A stretch of DNA of 45,067 nt, taken from assembly GCA_035637595.1 (NCBI GenBank), contig DASPWW010000042.1, positions 1-45,067 on the forward strand, given 5' to 3'. The notes beneath the pieces were generated by a model. The model searched no databases and was not told the DNA's origin. It worked only from the letters and a program-made list of their open reading frames with translations. This DNA is from DASPWW01 sp035637595. GTDB taxonomy: Bacteria; Actinomycetota; Thermoleophilia; Solirubrobacterales; 70-9. The position numbers and the translations under genes were made by a program. Positions 7,899 through 18,546 of this stretch are shown here, piece by piece (position 1 is the first letter of the stretch; each line of letters begins with the position of its first letter).

Positions 7899-9983
7899 TC
7901 ACTTGGGCGCGACATCCTCCACCGTCTCGGCGATCTCGAGCATCTGTGCCTCGTCGATCGACTGGAGCAGGGAGTTGCTGATCCAGTACGACCCCTCGTC
8001 GGTGTGCCAGGCGACCATTCGCAGCCGGTCGCCGTCGTAGAAGAGGTCGTACTCGCGCTTGCCGATCTCCCGCGTCTCGCTCGGGTTGTCGAGGATCGGT
8101 GGGTCCTCCCAGGTCGTCCCGGAGACTCCGTAGTACTCGCCGAGCAGCGGCGTCTGGACCACGAACTTGTAGATCTCCTGAACGTCGCCGTCCTCGTCTT
8201 CGACCTCGTAGGTGCGCGAGTCGGCGCTGAACTGGGCGCCGGGGGTCAGCTTGGTCGGATAGAAGACCGGGAACTTGGTGGAGCGGACGAAGCGCTCCGC
8301 GAGGTGGCGTCCGAACTCGCTCGAGTCGATCAGGCTGGGCTCGGGCGCAGGCTCGTCGTGGCCGCCCCCACCTCCACCGCCTCCGCCGCCGGAGTCCTCG
8401 CCTGAGGTGCCCCCGCCGCGCGGGCCTTCGGTGTCCTCGAGGCCCTTGAACTGGTTGATGGCCGCCTGCATCTCCTCCTGGGAGACGGTGACGTACGACG
8501 GCCCGAGATCTCCCTGGAAGTGGATCTCCTTGATCGGCGCGTCGGCGACGCTCAGGAACAGCTTCAGCACCTCGAGCATCGTCTGCGGATCCTCGATGTC
8601 GGACGTCGTGTACTTGGTGAAGATGTTGATCAGCTCGTCGCGGTCGCGGAACAGGCGTCCGGGACCGATCTTCTGGCGCGCTTCGCGCAGGAAGTCCTGC
8701 TGGCGCGCCGTGCGCGTGATGTCCGTATCGGCATGGCGGAAGCGCACGTACTGGAGGGCCTTCTCGCCGCACAGCATCTGGTATCCGGCCTCGACGTCGA
8801 TCTCGGCGTAGCTCGCCTCGGGCGGCACGTAGTAACGGCGGTCGACGTCCACGTACACGCACTCGATCGCGTTGACCGCCCTGACGAAGCCGGTGAAGTC
8901 GACATTCACCACGTGGTTGATCTCCAGGCCGGTGAGCTGCTGGACGGTCTTCAGGGTCAGCTTCGGCCCGTCGAGGGCGTACGCGGCGTTGAGCCTGTCG
9001 ATTCCGTACCCGGGGATGTTGACCTTGAGGTCGCGGGGCAGCGAGAACAGCGCGATCGCGTTCTGGTTCGGGTCGAGGCGCAAGAGCATCGTCGTGTCCG
9101 AGCGCGCCGAGGGATCGCCGGGGCGCTGGTCGGAGCCGAGGATGAGGATCGTCTGCGGCTCACCCCCCTCGACCTGGGCGAGCTGCTTCTGCACGCCCTC
9201 GATCCCACCCAGCCCCTTGGCGATGTCGGTCAGGTAGAGCAGCCCCGTCACCGCGGTCGCCGTCGCCATCGAGATCACGATCACGAACGACGCCGCGAGG
9301 AAGCGCAGCCAGAGGCGGGCCTTGGGCGCCTTGTCGTCCGCGTCCGCGACCGGCTGCGCGGGACCGAGCGCCGGCGCCCGAGGGCTGGGCGGCGGCGCCG
9401 CTTCCGCCGCGACCGCGGCTCCGACCGCGACCTCGGATTCCTCCTCGGCCTCTTCTTCGGCCTCCTCTTCCTCGGGCTCCTCCTCTGGCTCCTCCTCTGG
9501 CTCCGCAGGCTCCTCTTCGGCCTCCTTCTCCGGCTCCCCTGATTCCTCCTCCGGCTCCTCGCCGACCTCCTCGTCCTCGGCGACTTCCACCTCGTCCTCG
9601 GCGTCCTCAAGCTCGACTTCTCCGGCCGCGCCGCCGCCGGCCCCCGCGGCGGCGGCCCGCTCGGCCGCCTCCTCCGCGTCGCCCAGCGCCAGGACATCGG
9701 CCTCGATCGTCTCCTGCTGAACGCGCGCGGCAAGGGAGGCGGGGTCGGCGCCGGCGGCCGCCTCGTGCTCGTCAATCTCTCCCGGATCGTCGTCACCGTC
9801 ATCGGGCTCGGAGGCCATCTCGGCTCCGAACCCCTCGCCGAAGTCGCTCTCGAGCGCCGCCTCGAACTCCTCGGTGAACCCGCTGCGCCGGGAGCGGGCG
9901 CCGCTCTCGTCGTCCGCGGCCTGCGCGTCGTCGATCGCCTCGTCGCCGTCGCGGGGGGGCTTGTCGCTGTCCGACGGCGTCAC
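7899..9983 (-). CDS. LytR-CpsA-Psr (LCP) family cell-wall polymer ligase with long acidic N-terminus
   Basis: LCP proteins transfer lipid-linked glycopolymers to peptidoglycan on the outer face of the membrane. In this 694-residue protein residues 1-220 are acidic and Glu/Pro-rich (120-185 is nearly pure Glu, Pro and Ala), 224-250 is one membrane helix, and 277-455 is the LCP domain with ILILGSDQR, SDTTMLLRLD, SLPRDLKV, DRLNAAYA and the arginine pair region RFRHADTDITRTARQQDFL. A Gly/Ser linker near 535-555 precedes a C-terminal 140-residue segment that I do not recognise. The GTG at 9981-9983 overlaps the TGA of the M20 peptidase gene. Adjacent sugar-nucleotide genes suggest these make its donor. 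Confidence 0.92.
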   Translation of the reverse strand: MTPSDSDKPPRDGDEAIDDAQAADDESGARSRRSGFTEEFEAALESDFGEGFGAEMASEPDDGDDDPGEIDEHEAAAGADPASLAARVQQETIEADVLALGDAEEAAERAAAAGAGGGAAGEVELEDAEDEVEVAEDEEVGEEPEEESGEPEKEAEEEPAEPEEEPEEEPEEEEAEEEAEEESEVAVGAAVAAEAAPPPSPRAPALGPAQPVADADDKAPKARLWLRFLAASFVIVISMATATAVTGLLYLTDIAKGLGGIEGVQKQLAQVEGGEPQTILILGSDQRPGDPSARSDTTMLLRLDPNQNAIALFSLPRDLKVNIPGYGIDRLNAAYALDGPKLTLKTVQQLTGLEINHVVNVDFTGFVRAVNAIECVYVDVDRRYYVPPEASYAEIDVEAGYQMLCGEKALQYVRFRHADTDITRTARQQDFLREARQKIGPGRLFRDRDELINIFTKYTTSDIEDPQTMLEVLKLFLSVADAPIKEIHFQGDLGPSYVTVSQEEMQAAINQFKGLEDTEGPRGGGTSGEDSGGGGGGGGGGHDEPAPEPSLIDSSEFGRHLAERFVRSTKFPVFYPTKLTPGAQFSADSRTYEVEDEDGDVQEIYKFVVQTPLLGEYYGVSGTTWEDPPILDNPSETREIGKREYDLFYDGDRLRMVAWHTDEGSYWISNSLLQSIDEAQMLEIAETVEDVAPK

Positions 9984-11074
9984 GAGGCCTCATCCTCGGC
10001 GAGCCGCGCCGGCAGGGCCTCGATGAACTGGATCAGGGCATGGCGGTAGCTCGCCAGCGAGGGGATCGAGACCCACTCCTCGGGGCCGTGGTGGCCGGCG
10101 CCGACGGGACCGAACTCGACCGCGGGTATCCCCGCGCGCAGGAACGACACCGCATCGGAGGCGCCGTCGCGGCCGACGCTCATCACCTCGGTGCGGTGAT
10201 GCGGCGCGGCCGCCTCGCAGAGCGCACGCACGTAGACCGAATCCGGGTCAACCGCGGCCGGCGGGCGGACGAACGTCGAGATCACCTGCGCGGTGGGCAG
10301 CTCACGCACCTCCTCGAGGATCATCGACGGATCCTGCTCGGGCAGGTAGCGGATGTCCACATCGATGATGCACGTGTCGGGCACTTTGTTGAGGGCGTCG
10401 CCGCCCAGGATCCGGCCGAGGTTGATCGAGGGGCGGTCAAACAGCTCGGAGCTCTGCCTCGCAAACGGTAGCGACTCGATCGTGCGGAACACGTCCAGCG
10501 CCCTGAGGATCGCGTTGTCCCCCAGCCACGGCGTCGAGCCGTGAGCCGCCCGACCGCTGACCTCGAGGCGCATCGCCAGCACCCCCTTGGCCTGGACCCC
10601 GATGTGCATGTCGGTGGGCTCACCGGTGATCGCGAAGTCGCCCGCGAAGCCCTCCGCGACGAGCTGGTCCGAGCCCCGCTCGACCTCCTCCTCGGACTCC
10701 TCGTCGGGGACGACTCCCAGCCTCACCCGCACCGGGGCGCTGTCGCGCAGGTCGTGCATCGCCAGCAGCATCGCCGCGAGCGCCCCCTTCATGTCGTAGG
10801 CGCCCCGACCGAACAGCCGCTCGCCCTCGAGGCGGGGCTCGAACTGCCCCGGCCTGCCGGGAACGACGTCGAGATGCCCATGCAGGATCACCGTCGGACC
10901 CTCGGAGGGGCCGACCTCGGCGATCGTCACCGGCAGGCCCCGAACGCCGATCTGGCGGGCCTCGATGTCGCGTGCCTCGAGCCAGCCCTTCACGAACCCC
11001 GCGGCGAGCCGGATCTCCTCCGGCTGCGAGGTGTCGTATGCGATCAGCTGCTCGGTGAGAGCCCGCTCGTCCAC
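9980..11074 (-). CDS. M20 family metallopeptidase (ArgE/DapE-like)
   Basis: This 364-residue zinc hydrolase belongs to the ArgE/DapE/CPG2 family, which cleaves N-acyl amino acids or small peptides in the cytoplasm. The metal-site motifs are present: HGHLDVVPG (His67, Asp69), GAYDMKGALAAM, PDEESEEE (catalytic Glu pair), ITGEPTD, and a C-terminal GHHGPEEW histidine. A dimerisation domain lies in the middle (HGSTPWLGDNAI). The start GTG at 11072-11074 follows the atpC stop by 11 nt. The exact substrate cannot be decided; acetylornithine deacetylase, succinyl-diaminopimelate desuccinylase or a general dipeptidase are all possible. The overlap with the LCP gene suggests co-translation rather than shared function. 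Confidence 0.88.
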   Translation of the reverse strand: MDERALTEQLIAYDTSQPEEIRLAAGFVKGWLEARDIEARQIGVRGLPVTIAEVGPSEGPTVILHGHLDVVPGRPGQFEPRLEGERLFGRGAYDMKGALAAMLLAMHDLRDSAPVRVRLGVVPDEESEEEVERGSDQLVAEGFAGDFAITGEPTDMHIGVQAKGVLAMRLEVSGRAAHGSTPWLGDNAILRALDVFRTIESLPFARQSSELFDRPSINLGRILGGDALNKVPDTCIIDVDIRYLPEQDPSMILEEVRELPTAQVISTFVRPPAAVDPDSVYVRALCEAAAPHHRTEVMSVGRDGASDAVSFLRAGIPAVEFGPVGAGHHGPEEWVSIPSLASYRHALIQFIEALPARLAEDEAS

Positions 11075-11085
11075 GGGGAGCGAGG

Positions 11086-11496
11086 CTACTCGGCTACTTC
11101 AAGGAAAGCCTCGGCACGAGCCTTGTCGCGCTCGGCTTGATCGTGCGACGCGGAATCCTCCTCTGACTCCGCGAGGCGGCGCTCCGCGTCCTCGAGGCGC
11201 TGCTTGAGCTCCGAGGGGTCGAGCTCATCCGGCGGAATCGCCTCGCCGATCAGCACGACCGCCTTGTTCGCGAACACCTCCAGCCAGCCCTCGGCCTGGG
11301 CGTAGCGGATCGTCTCGCTGTCGGAGACGTGGATGCGAAGCTCGGCCGGGACCAGCCGGCCGACCAGCGGGGCGTGGTTGGCGAGGATTCCGACCTCGCC
11401 GACGGCGGTGCGCGTCGAGAGCTGGCGAACCTCACCGTCGTAGACCGGGCCCTCCGGGGTCAGCACCTGGGCGCGAAACGTGTGCTCCTCGGCCAT
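11086..11496 (-). CDS. atpC: ATP synthase F1 epsilon subunit
   Basis: This 136-residue protein is the epsilon subunit of the F1 central stalk, which couples rotation and can inhibit ATP hydrolysis. The beta-sandwich N-terminal domain shows FRAQVLTPEGPVYDGEV, VGILANHAPLVGRL and YAQAEGWLEVFANKAVVL, which are standard for the family. The C-terminal helical hairpin is present (SELKQRLEDAERRLAE) but is enriched in Glu/Ser/Asp. It is the last gene of the atp operon, 6 nt after atpD. Confidence 0.95.
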   Translation of the reverse strand: MAEEHTFRAQVLTPEGPVYDGEVRQLSTRTAVGEVGILANHAPLVGRLVPAELRIHVSDSETIRYAQAEGWLEVFANKAVVLIGEAIPPDELDPSELKQRLEDAERRLAESEEDSASHDQAERDKARAEAFLEVAE

Positions 11497-11502
11497 CGCG
11501 GG

Positions 11503-13017
11503 CTAGCGCTCCTCGGACTCCTCGGACTCCTCGGACTCCTCGGACTCTCCGGCCTCCCGCTCGCCCTCCTCGGCATCCTTTTCGTCCCCGCCTTCGTCCG
11601 CCTTGGCGCCGCTTGCATCCTCGACCACCTGGTCGATCGTGCCCTTCATGTAGAAGGCGCGCTCGGGGATGTCGTCGTGCTTGCCCTCGACGATCTCCTT
11701 GAAGCCGCGCACCGTCTCCTCGACGGGCACGTACTCGCCGGAGCGCCCCGTGAACGCCTCGGCGACGAAGAACGGCTGTGAGAGAAAGCGCTCGATCTTG
11801 CGGGCCCGGTTCACGGTCTGCTTGTCCTCGTCCGAGAGCTCGTCGATGCCGAGAATCGCGATGATGTCCTGAAGCTCCTTGTAGCGCTGCAGCACCTCCT
11901 GGACCCGGGTCGCGGTCTCGTAGTGCTCCTCGCCGAGGATGTCGGGCTTGAGGATCGTCGACGTCGAGTCGAGCGGGTCCACGGCGGGGTAGATCCCCTT
12001 CTCGGAGATGCCCCGCGACAGCACGGTCGTCGCGTTGAGGTGCGCGAACACCGATGCCGGCGCCGGGTCGGTGAGGTCGTCGGCCGGAACGTAGATCGCC
12101 TGCACCGAGGTGACCGATCCCTGCTTGGTCGAGGTGATCCGCTCCTGGAGCTCGCCCATCTCGGTCTCGAGCGTGGGCTGGTAGCCGACCGCGGAGGGCA
12201 TCCGCCCGAGCAGCGCCGAGACCTCCGAGCCCGCCTGCACGAATCGGAAGATGTTGTCGATGAAAAGCAGCACGTCCTGGCCGCCCTCCTCACGGAAGTA
12301 CTCGGCCATCGTCAGCCCCGCGAGGCCGACCCGCAGCCGGGCGCCCGGCGGCTCGTTCATCTGGCCGAAGACGAGCATCGTCTTGTCGAGGACGCCGGAT
12401 TCCTTCATCTCGAGCCACAGGTCGTTGCCCTCGCGCGAGCGCTCACCGACGCCGCAGAACGCCGACAGCCCCTCGTGCTCCTCGGCGATGTTTCGGATCA
12501 GCTCCTGGATCAGCACCGTCTTGCCGACCCCGGCGCCCCCGAACAGCCCGACCTTGCCGCCCTTGGCGTAGGGGGCGAGCAGGTCGATCACCTTGATCCC
12601 CGTCTCGAGGATCTCCTGGCTCGGGGTCAGATCCTCGACCTCGGGCGCTGGGCGGTGGATCGGCCACCGCATGTCGCCCTCGACCGCATCGCCCTCGTCG
12701 ATCGGTGCGCCGAGCAGGTTGAAGAGCCGGCCCAGCGTCTCGCGTCCGACCGGCACCGTGATCGGCCCGCCGGTGTCGATCACGTCGTCGCCGCGGCGCA
12801 GCCCGTCGGCGGCGTCCATCGCGACGGTGCGCACACGGTCGTCGCCGAGGTGCTGCTGGACCTCGAGGACGAGGTCGAGCGCGCGGCGGCCCTCGCCCTC
12901 CGGGACCTCGATCTTGAGCGCGTGGTAGATCTCGGGCAGCTTGTCCGGGAAGGCGACGTCCACCACGACCCCCTGGACCTGCTCGACCTTGCCGACGTTT
13001 CCGTTCTCGCTAGCCAT
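11503..13017 (-). CDS. atpD: ATP synthase F1 beta subunit
   Basis: This 504-residue protein is the catalytic beta subunit. Walker A is GGAGVGKT, followed by the family blocks GVGERSREGNDL, ALLGRMPSAVGYQPTL and the DELSDED version of the DELSEED loop that contacts gamma. The start is the ATG at 13015-13017, because MASENGNVGKVEQVQGVVVDV matches the family N-terminus while the 16 codons upstream do not. The last 35 or so residues are an added acidic tail rich in Glu/Ser/Asp ending in SEESEESEESEER, encoded by a 9-bp tandem repeat; ordinary beta subunits end near residue 470. Confidence 0.97.
   Translation of the reverse strand: MASENGNVGKVEQVQGVVVDVAFPDKLPEIYHALKIEVPEGEGRRALDLVLEVQQHLGDDRVRTVAMDAADGLRRGDDVIDTGGPITVPVGRETLGRLFNLLGAPIDEGDAVEGDMRWPIHRPAPEVEDLTPSQEILETGIKVIDLLAPYAKGGKVGLFGGAGVGKTVLIQELIRNIAEEHEGLSAFCGVGERSREGNDLWLEMKESGVLDKTMLVFGQMNEPPGARLRVGLAGLTMAEYFREEGGQDVLLFIDNIFRFVQAGSEVSALLGRMPSAVGYQPTLETEMGELQERITSTKQGSVTSVQAIYVPADDLTDPAPASVFAHLNATTVLSRGISEKGIYPAVDPLDSTSTILKPDILGEEHYETATRVQEVLQRYKELQDIIAILGIDELSDEDKQTVNRARKIERFLSQPFFVAEAFTGRSGEYVPVEETVRGFKEIVEGKHDDIPERAFYMKGTIDQVVEDASGAKADEGGDEKDAEEGEREAGESEESEESEESEER
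11509..11547. repeat. 9-bp tandem repeat (CTCCTCGGA unit) in 3' end of atpD
   Basis: About four copies of CTCCTCGGA in tandem encode the repeating Ser-Glu-Glu tripeptide at the atpD C-terminus. It is in frame, so copy-number change would vary only the tail length. Confidence 0.85.
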
Positions 13018-13036
13018 TCGTCTCCTTGCTGCTTGA

Positions 13037-13954
13037 TCAGCCGAGTGATTCCGCCCCGGCGACAACCTCCAGGATCTCCTGCGTGATCTCGGCCTGCCGC
13101 ACGCGGTTCATCTCCAGCGTCAGGTTCGTGATCATGTCGTTGGCGTTCTCCGCCGCGTTGCGCATCGCGGTCATCCGCGCGCCGTGCTCCGACGCGGTGG
13201 ACTCCAGCAGCGCCCGGAACACCGACAGGTCCACGTAGTCCTTGAAAAGCATCGGCAGGAGGTGCTCGGGCTCCGGCTCGTAGATCCACAGCGACCGCTC
13301 CTGTGCCTCCGCGAGCTCGGGGTCCTCCGGCTGCTCGGGCTCGGGGACGCCGGCCCCGAAGACCTCGGCATGCTGAAGCGGGAGCAGCGTCTGGCGCCGC
13401 ACGTACTGGGTGAGCGGCGAGACGTAGCGGTTGTAGATCAGGTCGACGCGGTCGAAGTCCTCGTCCACGTAGGCCGAGGTCAGCGCGTCTCCGATCTCGC
13501 GCGCGTTTGCGAACCCGGGGCGGTCGGTGAAACCGACGTACGAGGCCTCGACCGGCTCGCCGCGGAACTCCAGGCTGGAGTTGCCTCGCCGGCCGACGAC
13601 GTGGAAGACGACCTCGGCGCCGCTGGACTCGAGCTCGCGCCGCAGCTGCACGCCGGCGCGGATGATCTGGGTGTTGAACGCTCCGGCGAGGCCGCGATCG
13701 CCGGTGACGAGCAGGATCCCGACGCGGTTTTCGTCCTCGCGCTCCTCGAGCAGCGGGATCCGGGGAATCCCCTCCGCCGCCTCGGCGACCCGGCGGGTCA
13801 TCTTGCGGATCGCCTGCGCGTAGGGACGCATGGCCGCGATGCGCTGCTCGGCGCGCCGCAGCCGGGCGGCGGCGACCATCTCCATCGCGCGCGTGATCTT
13901 CTGGATGTTCTTCACGCTCGCGATCCGGGTCCTGACTTCCTTCTGGGTGGCCAT
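13037..13954 (-). CDS. atpG: ATP synthase F1 gamma subunit
   Basis: This 305-residue protein is the central rotor shaft of F1. Conserved N-terminal helix KEVRTRIASVKNIQKITRAMEMVAAARLRRA and C-terminal helix MRNAAENANDMITNLTLE-NRVRQAEITQEI frame a Rossmann-like middle domain with VTGDRGLAGAFNT. Length is slightly above the usual 285-295 because of an acidic stretch (EPEQPEDPELAEAQER) near residues 215-232. It lies between atpA (12 nt) and atpD (19 nt). Confidence 0.96.
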   Translation of the reverse strand: MATQKEVRTRIASVKNIQKITRAMEMVAAARLRRAEQRIAAMRPYAQAIRKMTRRVAEAAEGIPRIPLLEEREDENRVGILLVTGDRGLAGAFNTQIIRAGVQLRRELESSGAEVVFHVVGRRGNSSLEFRGEPVEASYVGFTDRPGFANAREIGDALTSAYVDEDFDRVDLIYNRYVSPLTQYVRRQTLLPLQHAEVFGAGVPEPEQPEDPELAEAQERSLWIYEPEPEHLLPMLFKDYVDLSVFRALLESTASEHGARMTAMRNAAENANDMITNLTLEMNRVRQAEITQEILEVVAGAESLG

Positions 13955-13966
13955 GGTCTGGAGCTC

Positions 13967-15688
<1,722 letters not shown>

Positions 15689-15733
15689 GTGGACGGGTCT
15701 CCCTTCGGCCTGGTCGGCGGTGGCAGCAGTTCG

Positions 15734-16267
15734 CTACGCCGCCCTGGCGATTTCCCTTCTAAGTCTCTCCAGTCTCGTCCTGATGCTGGTGTCGAGCACC
15801 ATGTTCCCGACCTGGAGCACGAGCCCGCCGAGGATGCTCTCGTCGACGTCGCTCTCGAGCTCCACCTTGCGGTCGGTCTGCTTCGAGATCTCCTCCCCGA
15901 CTTGCCTCGCGACCTGGGGATCGAGCTCGACGGCGCTCGTCAGCTTGACGTCGAGCTGGCGGTTCTCCTCCGCCCACAGCCGATCGAGCTCGCGCCGGAT
16001 GCGAAAGATCGCCGGCATGCGGTGCTTCTCCGCCAGCAGCTCGAGGAAGTTCACCAGCTCGGGCTCGGCGCCCGACACCGCGGTGGCGATTCCGTCGCGC
16101 TTCTCCGCCGAGGAGAAGTAGGGGCTGAAGAAGAACACCGCCAGCTCGCGGTTCTGATCGAGGACGTCGGCGAACTGGCCGAGCTGGTCGCGGATCTCAT
16201 CGAGCTTGCCCGCGTCCTTCGCGGCCTCGAACAGGGCCTTGGAGTAGACGCGGGCTATCTCCTCCAT
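15734..16267 (-). CDS. atpH: ATP synthase F1 delta subunit
   Basis: This 177-residue protein is the delta (OSCP-like) subunit, which ties F1 to the peripheral stalk. The N-terminal domain IARVYSKALFEAAKDAGKLDEI and the C-terminal VDESILGGLVLQVGNMVLDTSIRTRLERLRREI are standard. The start is the ATG at 16265-16267, whose A is the last base of the atpF stop (TGATG); a GTG one codon upstream (16268-16270) would give a GTGA overlap and one extra residue, and both are plausible. Confidence 0.94.
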   Translation of the reverse strand: MEEIARVYSKALFEAAKDAGKLDEIRDQLGQFADVLDQNRELAVFFFSPYFSSAEKRDGIATAVSGAEPELVNFLELLAEKHRMPAIFRIRRELDRLWAEENRQLDVKLTSAVELDPQVARQVGEEISKQTDRKVELESDVDESILGGLVLQVGNMVLDTSIRTRLERLRREIARAA

Positions 16268-16851
16268 CACGCCCCGTCCCCGTCGCCGGCCAGGGTGGAG
16301 AAGTCCGCCTCGGCGAGAGCCTCCTCGACGAGGCGCCTGTGGTCGGCTTCGTCGAGGGTCTTGCGCGTCACCCGCTCGGTGGCGAGCACGGTGAGGTCGG
16401 CGACCTCCTTGCGGATGCGCTCGAGTGAGCGCCGAGTCTCCACCTCGATGTCCTTGCGCGCCGCGGCGACGAGCTCCTCGCGCTTGGCCTTGCCGTCCTC
16501 GGTGGCCTCGGACTTGAGCGTGTCGGCCGCGTTGCGGGCCCGGGCGATGATGTCATCCGCCTGCTCGCGCGCCTCGGTGAGCCGCTTGCGGTACTCCTGG
16601 AGCAGCTCATCGGCGTCTCGTCGCTGGCGATCGGACTCCTCGATGTTCTTGCGGATCGCGTTGGCGCGCTCCTCGAGGGCCTGGCCGATTCGCGGAAAGG
16701 CGAGCTTGGAGAGCACGTACATCGTGACCCCGAACGCGAGCAGGGTCCACAGCATCAACCCGAGGCCGGGCGAGACGAGGAAGCTTCCGCCCTCGTCGGA
16801 GCTCTCGGCGGCGAGCAGGAGAGGTGCGGCTATGTCTGCGGCGAGCTCCAA
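16267..16851 (-). CDS. atpF: ATP synthase Fo b subunit
   Basis: This 194-residue protein is the peripheral-stalk b subunit. Residues 1-28 are a short periplasmic lead, 29-50 the single membrane helix (GLGLMLWTLLAFGVTMYVLSKLAF), and the rest a long charged coiled coil (ALEERANAIRKNIEES to RRLVEEALAEADF) that reaches F1. Length is normal for b. It starts 10 nt after atpE and overlaps atpH at its stop. Confidence 0.95.
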   Translation of the reverse strand: MELAADIAAPLLLAAESSDEGGSFLVSPGLGLMLWTLLAFGVTMYVLSKLAFPRIGQALEERANAIRKNIEESDRQRRDADELLQEYRKRLTEAREQADDIIARARNAADTLKSEATEDGKAKREELVAAARKDIEVETRRSLERIRKEVADLTVLATERVTRKTLDEADHRRLVEEALAEADFSTLAGDGDGA

Positions 16852-16861
16852 GATCGGGCCT

Positions 16862-17140
16862 CTAGAGGAAGAACGCGATCAGCCCGAAGATGAAGGTGTA
16901 GAAGGCGACCGCCTCGGTCAGTGCGAACCCGAGCCAGCGGATGGCTTGAAGCTCGCCCTTCATCTCCGGCTGGCGTGCGACGGACTCGATCTCCTTGCCG
17001 AAGATGATCCCGATGCCGATCCCGGCTCCGATCGAGCCGAGGCCCGCGCCGACGCCGAGCGCGATCGCCTTGCCGGCGTCGGTGATTCCCGTGTCGGTGA
17101 TGCCGCTCTGCTGAGCCAGCGGTAGTACGAGGTCAACCAT
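16862..17140 (-). CDS. atpE: ATP synthase Fo c subunit
   Basis: This 92-residue rotor-ring proteolipid has two membrane helices. The first carries the glycine-zipper run GVGAGLGSIGAGIGIG and the second carries the ion-binding carboxylate, Glu76 in GFALTEAVAFY, with the conserved polar loop ARQPEMKGELQ between. No Na+-ligand pattern (inner-helix Gln, or Ser/Thr right after the Glu) is visible, so proton coupling is the likely mode. An N-terminal extension of about 20 residues precedes helix 1. It lies 15 nt after atpB. Confidence 0.96.
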   Translation of the reverse strand: MVDLVLPLAQQSGITDTGITDAGKAIALGVGAGLGSIGAGIGIGIIFGKEIESVARQPEMKGELQAIRWLGFALTEAVAFYTFIFGLIAFFL

Positions 17141-17155
17141 TGGACAACTCCTTTG

Positions 17156-18064
17156 CTAGTGCGTCTCGGCGGTCGCGCCGCCGATGTAGATAGCGGTCAG
17201 GATGGAGAAGATGAACGCCTGAAGAGTCGCGATCAGGACCAGCTCGAAGACGAAGAACGCGAACGCAATCGGGAGGGTCAAGAGGCCGAGAGCCGCAACT
17301 CCCAGCAGGACGGCAAGCCCGCCGCCCATGAACAGGATCAGGAGGTGGCCGGCGAGGATGTTCGCAAACAATCGCACCGAGAGCGAGATCAGGCGCACCA
17401 TGTGGGAGAGGACCTCGATCGTGAAGATCGCGCCCTTGCCGATCGGGTTCATGTCCTCGAGGCCTGGCGGAAGCCAGCTCGCAAAGTACTTGAAGAACCC
17501 CTTCTCGCGGATCCCTTCGACGTTGTACGTGATCCAAACGACGATCGTCAAAACGAGCGGGATCGAGAGGTTGGCGGTGGCGGCATATAGCGCAAATGTA
17601 GGAACCTCGAGCCCGAGGATGTCGATCGGATTCTCCGTGCTGGTGGGGAGCGGCAGGTAGCCGATCATGTTCGAGAACCAGATGAAGAAGAACAGGCCGG
17701 CGATGAACGGAAACCACTTCAGCGCGAGACGCTCGTCGAGGTTGGTGCGCGTGATGTTGTTGCGGGTCAGGTCGTAGGCCAGCTCGACCATCATCTGCAC
17801 GCGGTTTGGCTCGCGCTTCATGCGGTTGGCGAGAAACGTCATTACGCCGATCGTCGCCGCGCTCGCCAGGACCAGGTAGAGGACCGCCTTGTTGATCGAC
17901 AGGTCGATCCCGCCGATCTCGATCGGGATCCAGGGCTCGAGCAGGAACTCGTTCTGGGGCTGGAACTCGTCGTTTTCCCCGGCACTGCCAAAGATCACCC
18001 CGACCAGGATCAGGATCGCCAGATAGAGCCCGACCCCGATCAGCACTTTGAGTCGGGTGCTCAC
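17156..18064 (-). CDS. atpB: ATP synthase Fo a subunit
   Basis: This 302-residue membrane protein provides the proton half-channels next to the c ring. The key arginine lies in SLSVRLFANILAGHLLI, the hallmark of the family, and VQAFIFSILTAIYIGGA is the last conserved helix with its Gln/Phe pair. The start is the GTG at 18062-18064, which overlaps the TGA of the upstream atpI-like gene (GTGA). In the longer open frame the codons before it read as a shadow of the atpI-like gene. Confidence 0.95.
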   Translation of the reverse strand: MSTRLKVLIGVGLYLAILILVGVIFGSAGENDEFQPQNEFLLEPWIPIEIGGIDLSINKAVLYLVLASAATIGVMTFLANRMKREPNRVQMMVELAYDLTRNNITRTNLDERLALKWFPFIAGLFFFIWFSNMIGYLPLPTSTENPIDILGLEVPTFALYAATANLSIPLVLTIVVWITYNVEGIREKGFFKYFASWLPPGLEDMNPIGKGAIFTIEVLSHMVRLISLSVRLFANILAGHLLILFMGGGLAVLLGVAALGLLTLPIAFAFFVFELVLIATLQAFIFSILTAIYIGGATAETH

Positions 18065-18546
18065 GAGTGGGTCTCCCCGGACTCGAGCAGCCGAGTGGCG
18101 AACAACCCCGTCAGGTGCGCCGTGACCAGCGCCGCGGCGAGCGCCGCGGCGGCGAGCCCGTCCTCGCGCTCGCCGAGCAGCCCGACGAGCAGGATGGCGA
18201 GCGCCACGATCCACACCCGCCCGAGCGTTGCCGCGGCGAGCGACCCCAGCGCCGCGTTGCGCTTCCCACCGGCGAGCGAGCGGACCACGTGCCGATCCAC
18301 GGCGATCTGAACGCCGGCCTGGGCGAGCCACACCGCGGCGATCACGGCGTAGCCGAGCATCGGAAGCCCGGCGACGAGGAAGACGGGCAGCGCCAGCGCG
18401 AGCAGAACCAGATCGGGATGGCGAGCCAGCGCGCCGGCCCACCCGTGGCCCCGCGGCGGGCTAGACGTCTCTAAAGCGAGCGTAGACAAGCGCGCATCCG
18501 CCGACGACTCCTGCGAACAGCCCCGCGAGGCCAAACGGGACGGCAA
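18061..18546 (-). CDS. ATP synthase subunit I-like membrane protein (start uncertain)
   Basis: The frame encodes four hydrophobic segments from about PDLVLLALALPVFLVAG to ALVTAHLTGLFATRLLE and sits between an atpZ-like gene and atpB, the usual place of AtpI, an assembly/ion factor of the ATP synthase. Homology is inferred mostly from position and topology. The ATG at 18546 gives 161 residues and overlaps the atpZ-like gene by 86 bp; an in-frame TTG at 18487-18489, with GGCGGA upstream, would give about 142 residues and only a 29-bp overlap and may be the true start. The stop overlaps the atpB GTG. Confidence 0.7.
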   Translation of the reverse strand: MPSRLASRGCSQESSADARLSTLALETSSPPRGHGWAGALARHPDLVLLALALPVFLVAGLPMLGYAVIAAVWLAQAGVQIAVDRHVVRSLAGGKRNAALGSLAAATLGRVWIVALAILLVGLLGEREDGLAAAALAAALVTAHLTGLFATRLLESGETHS

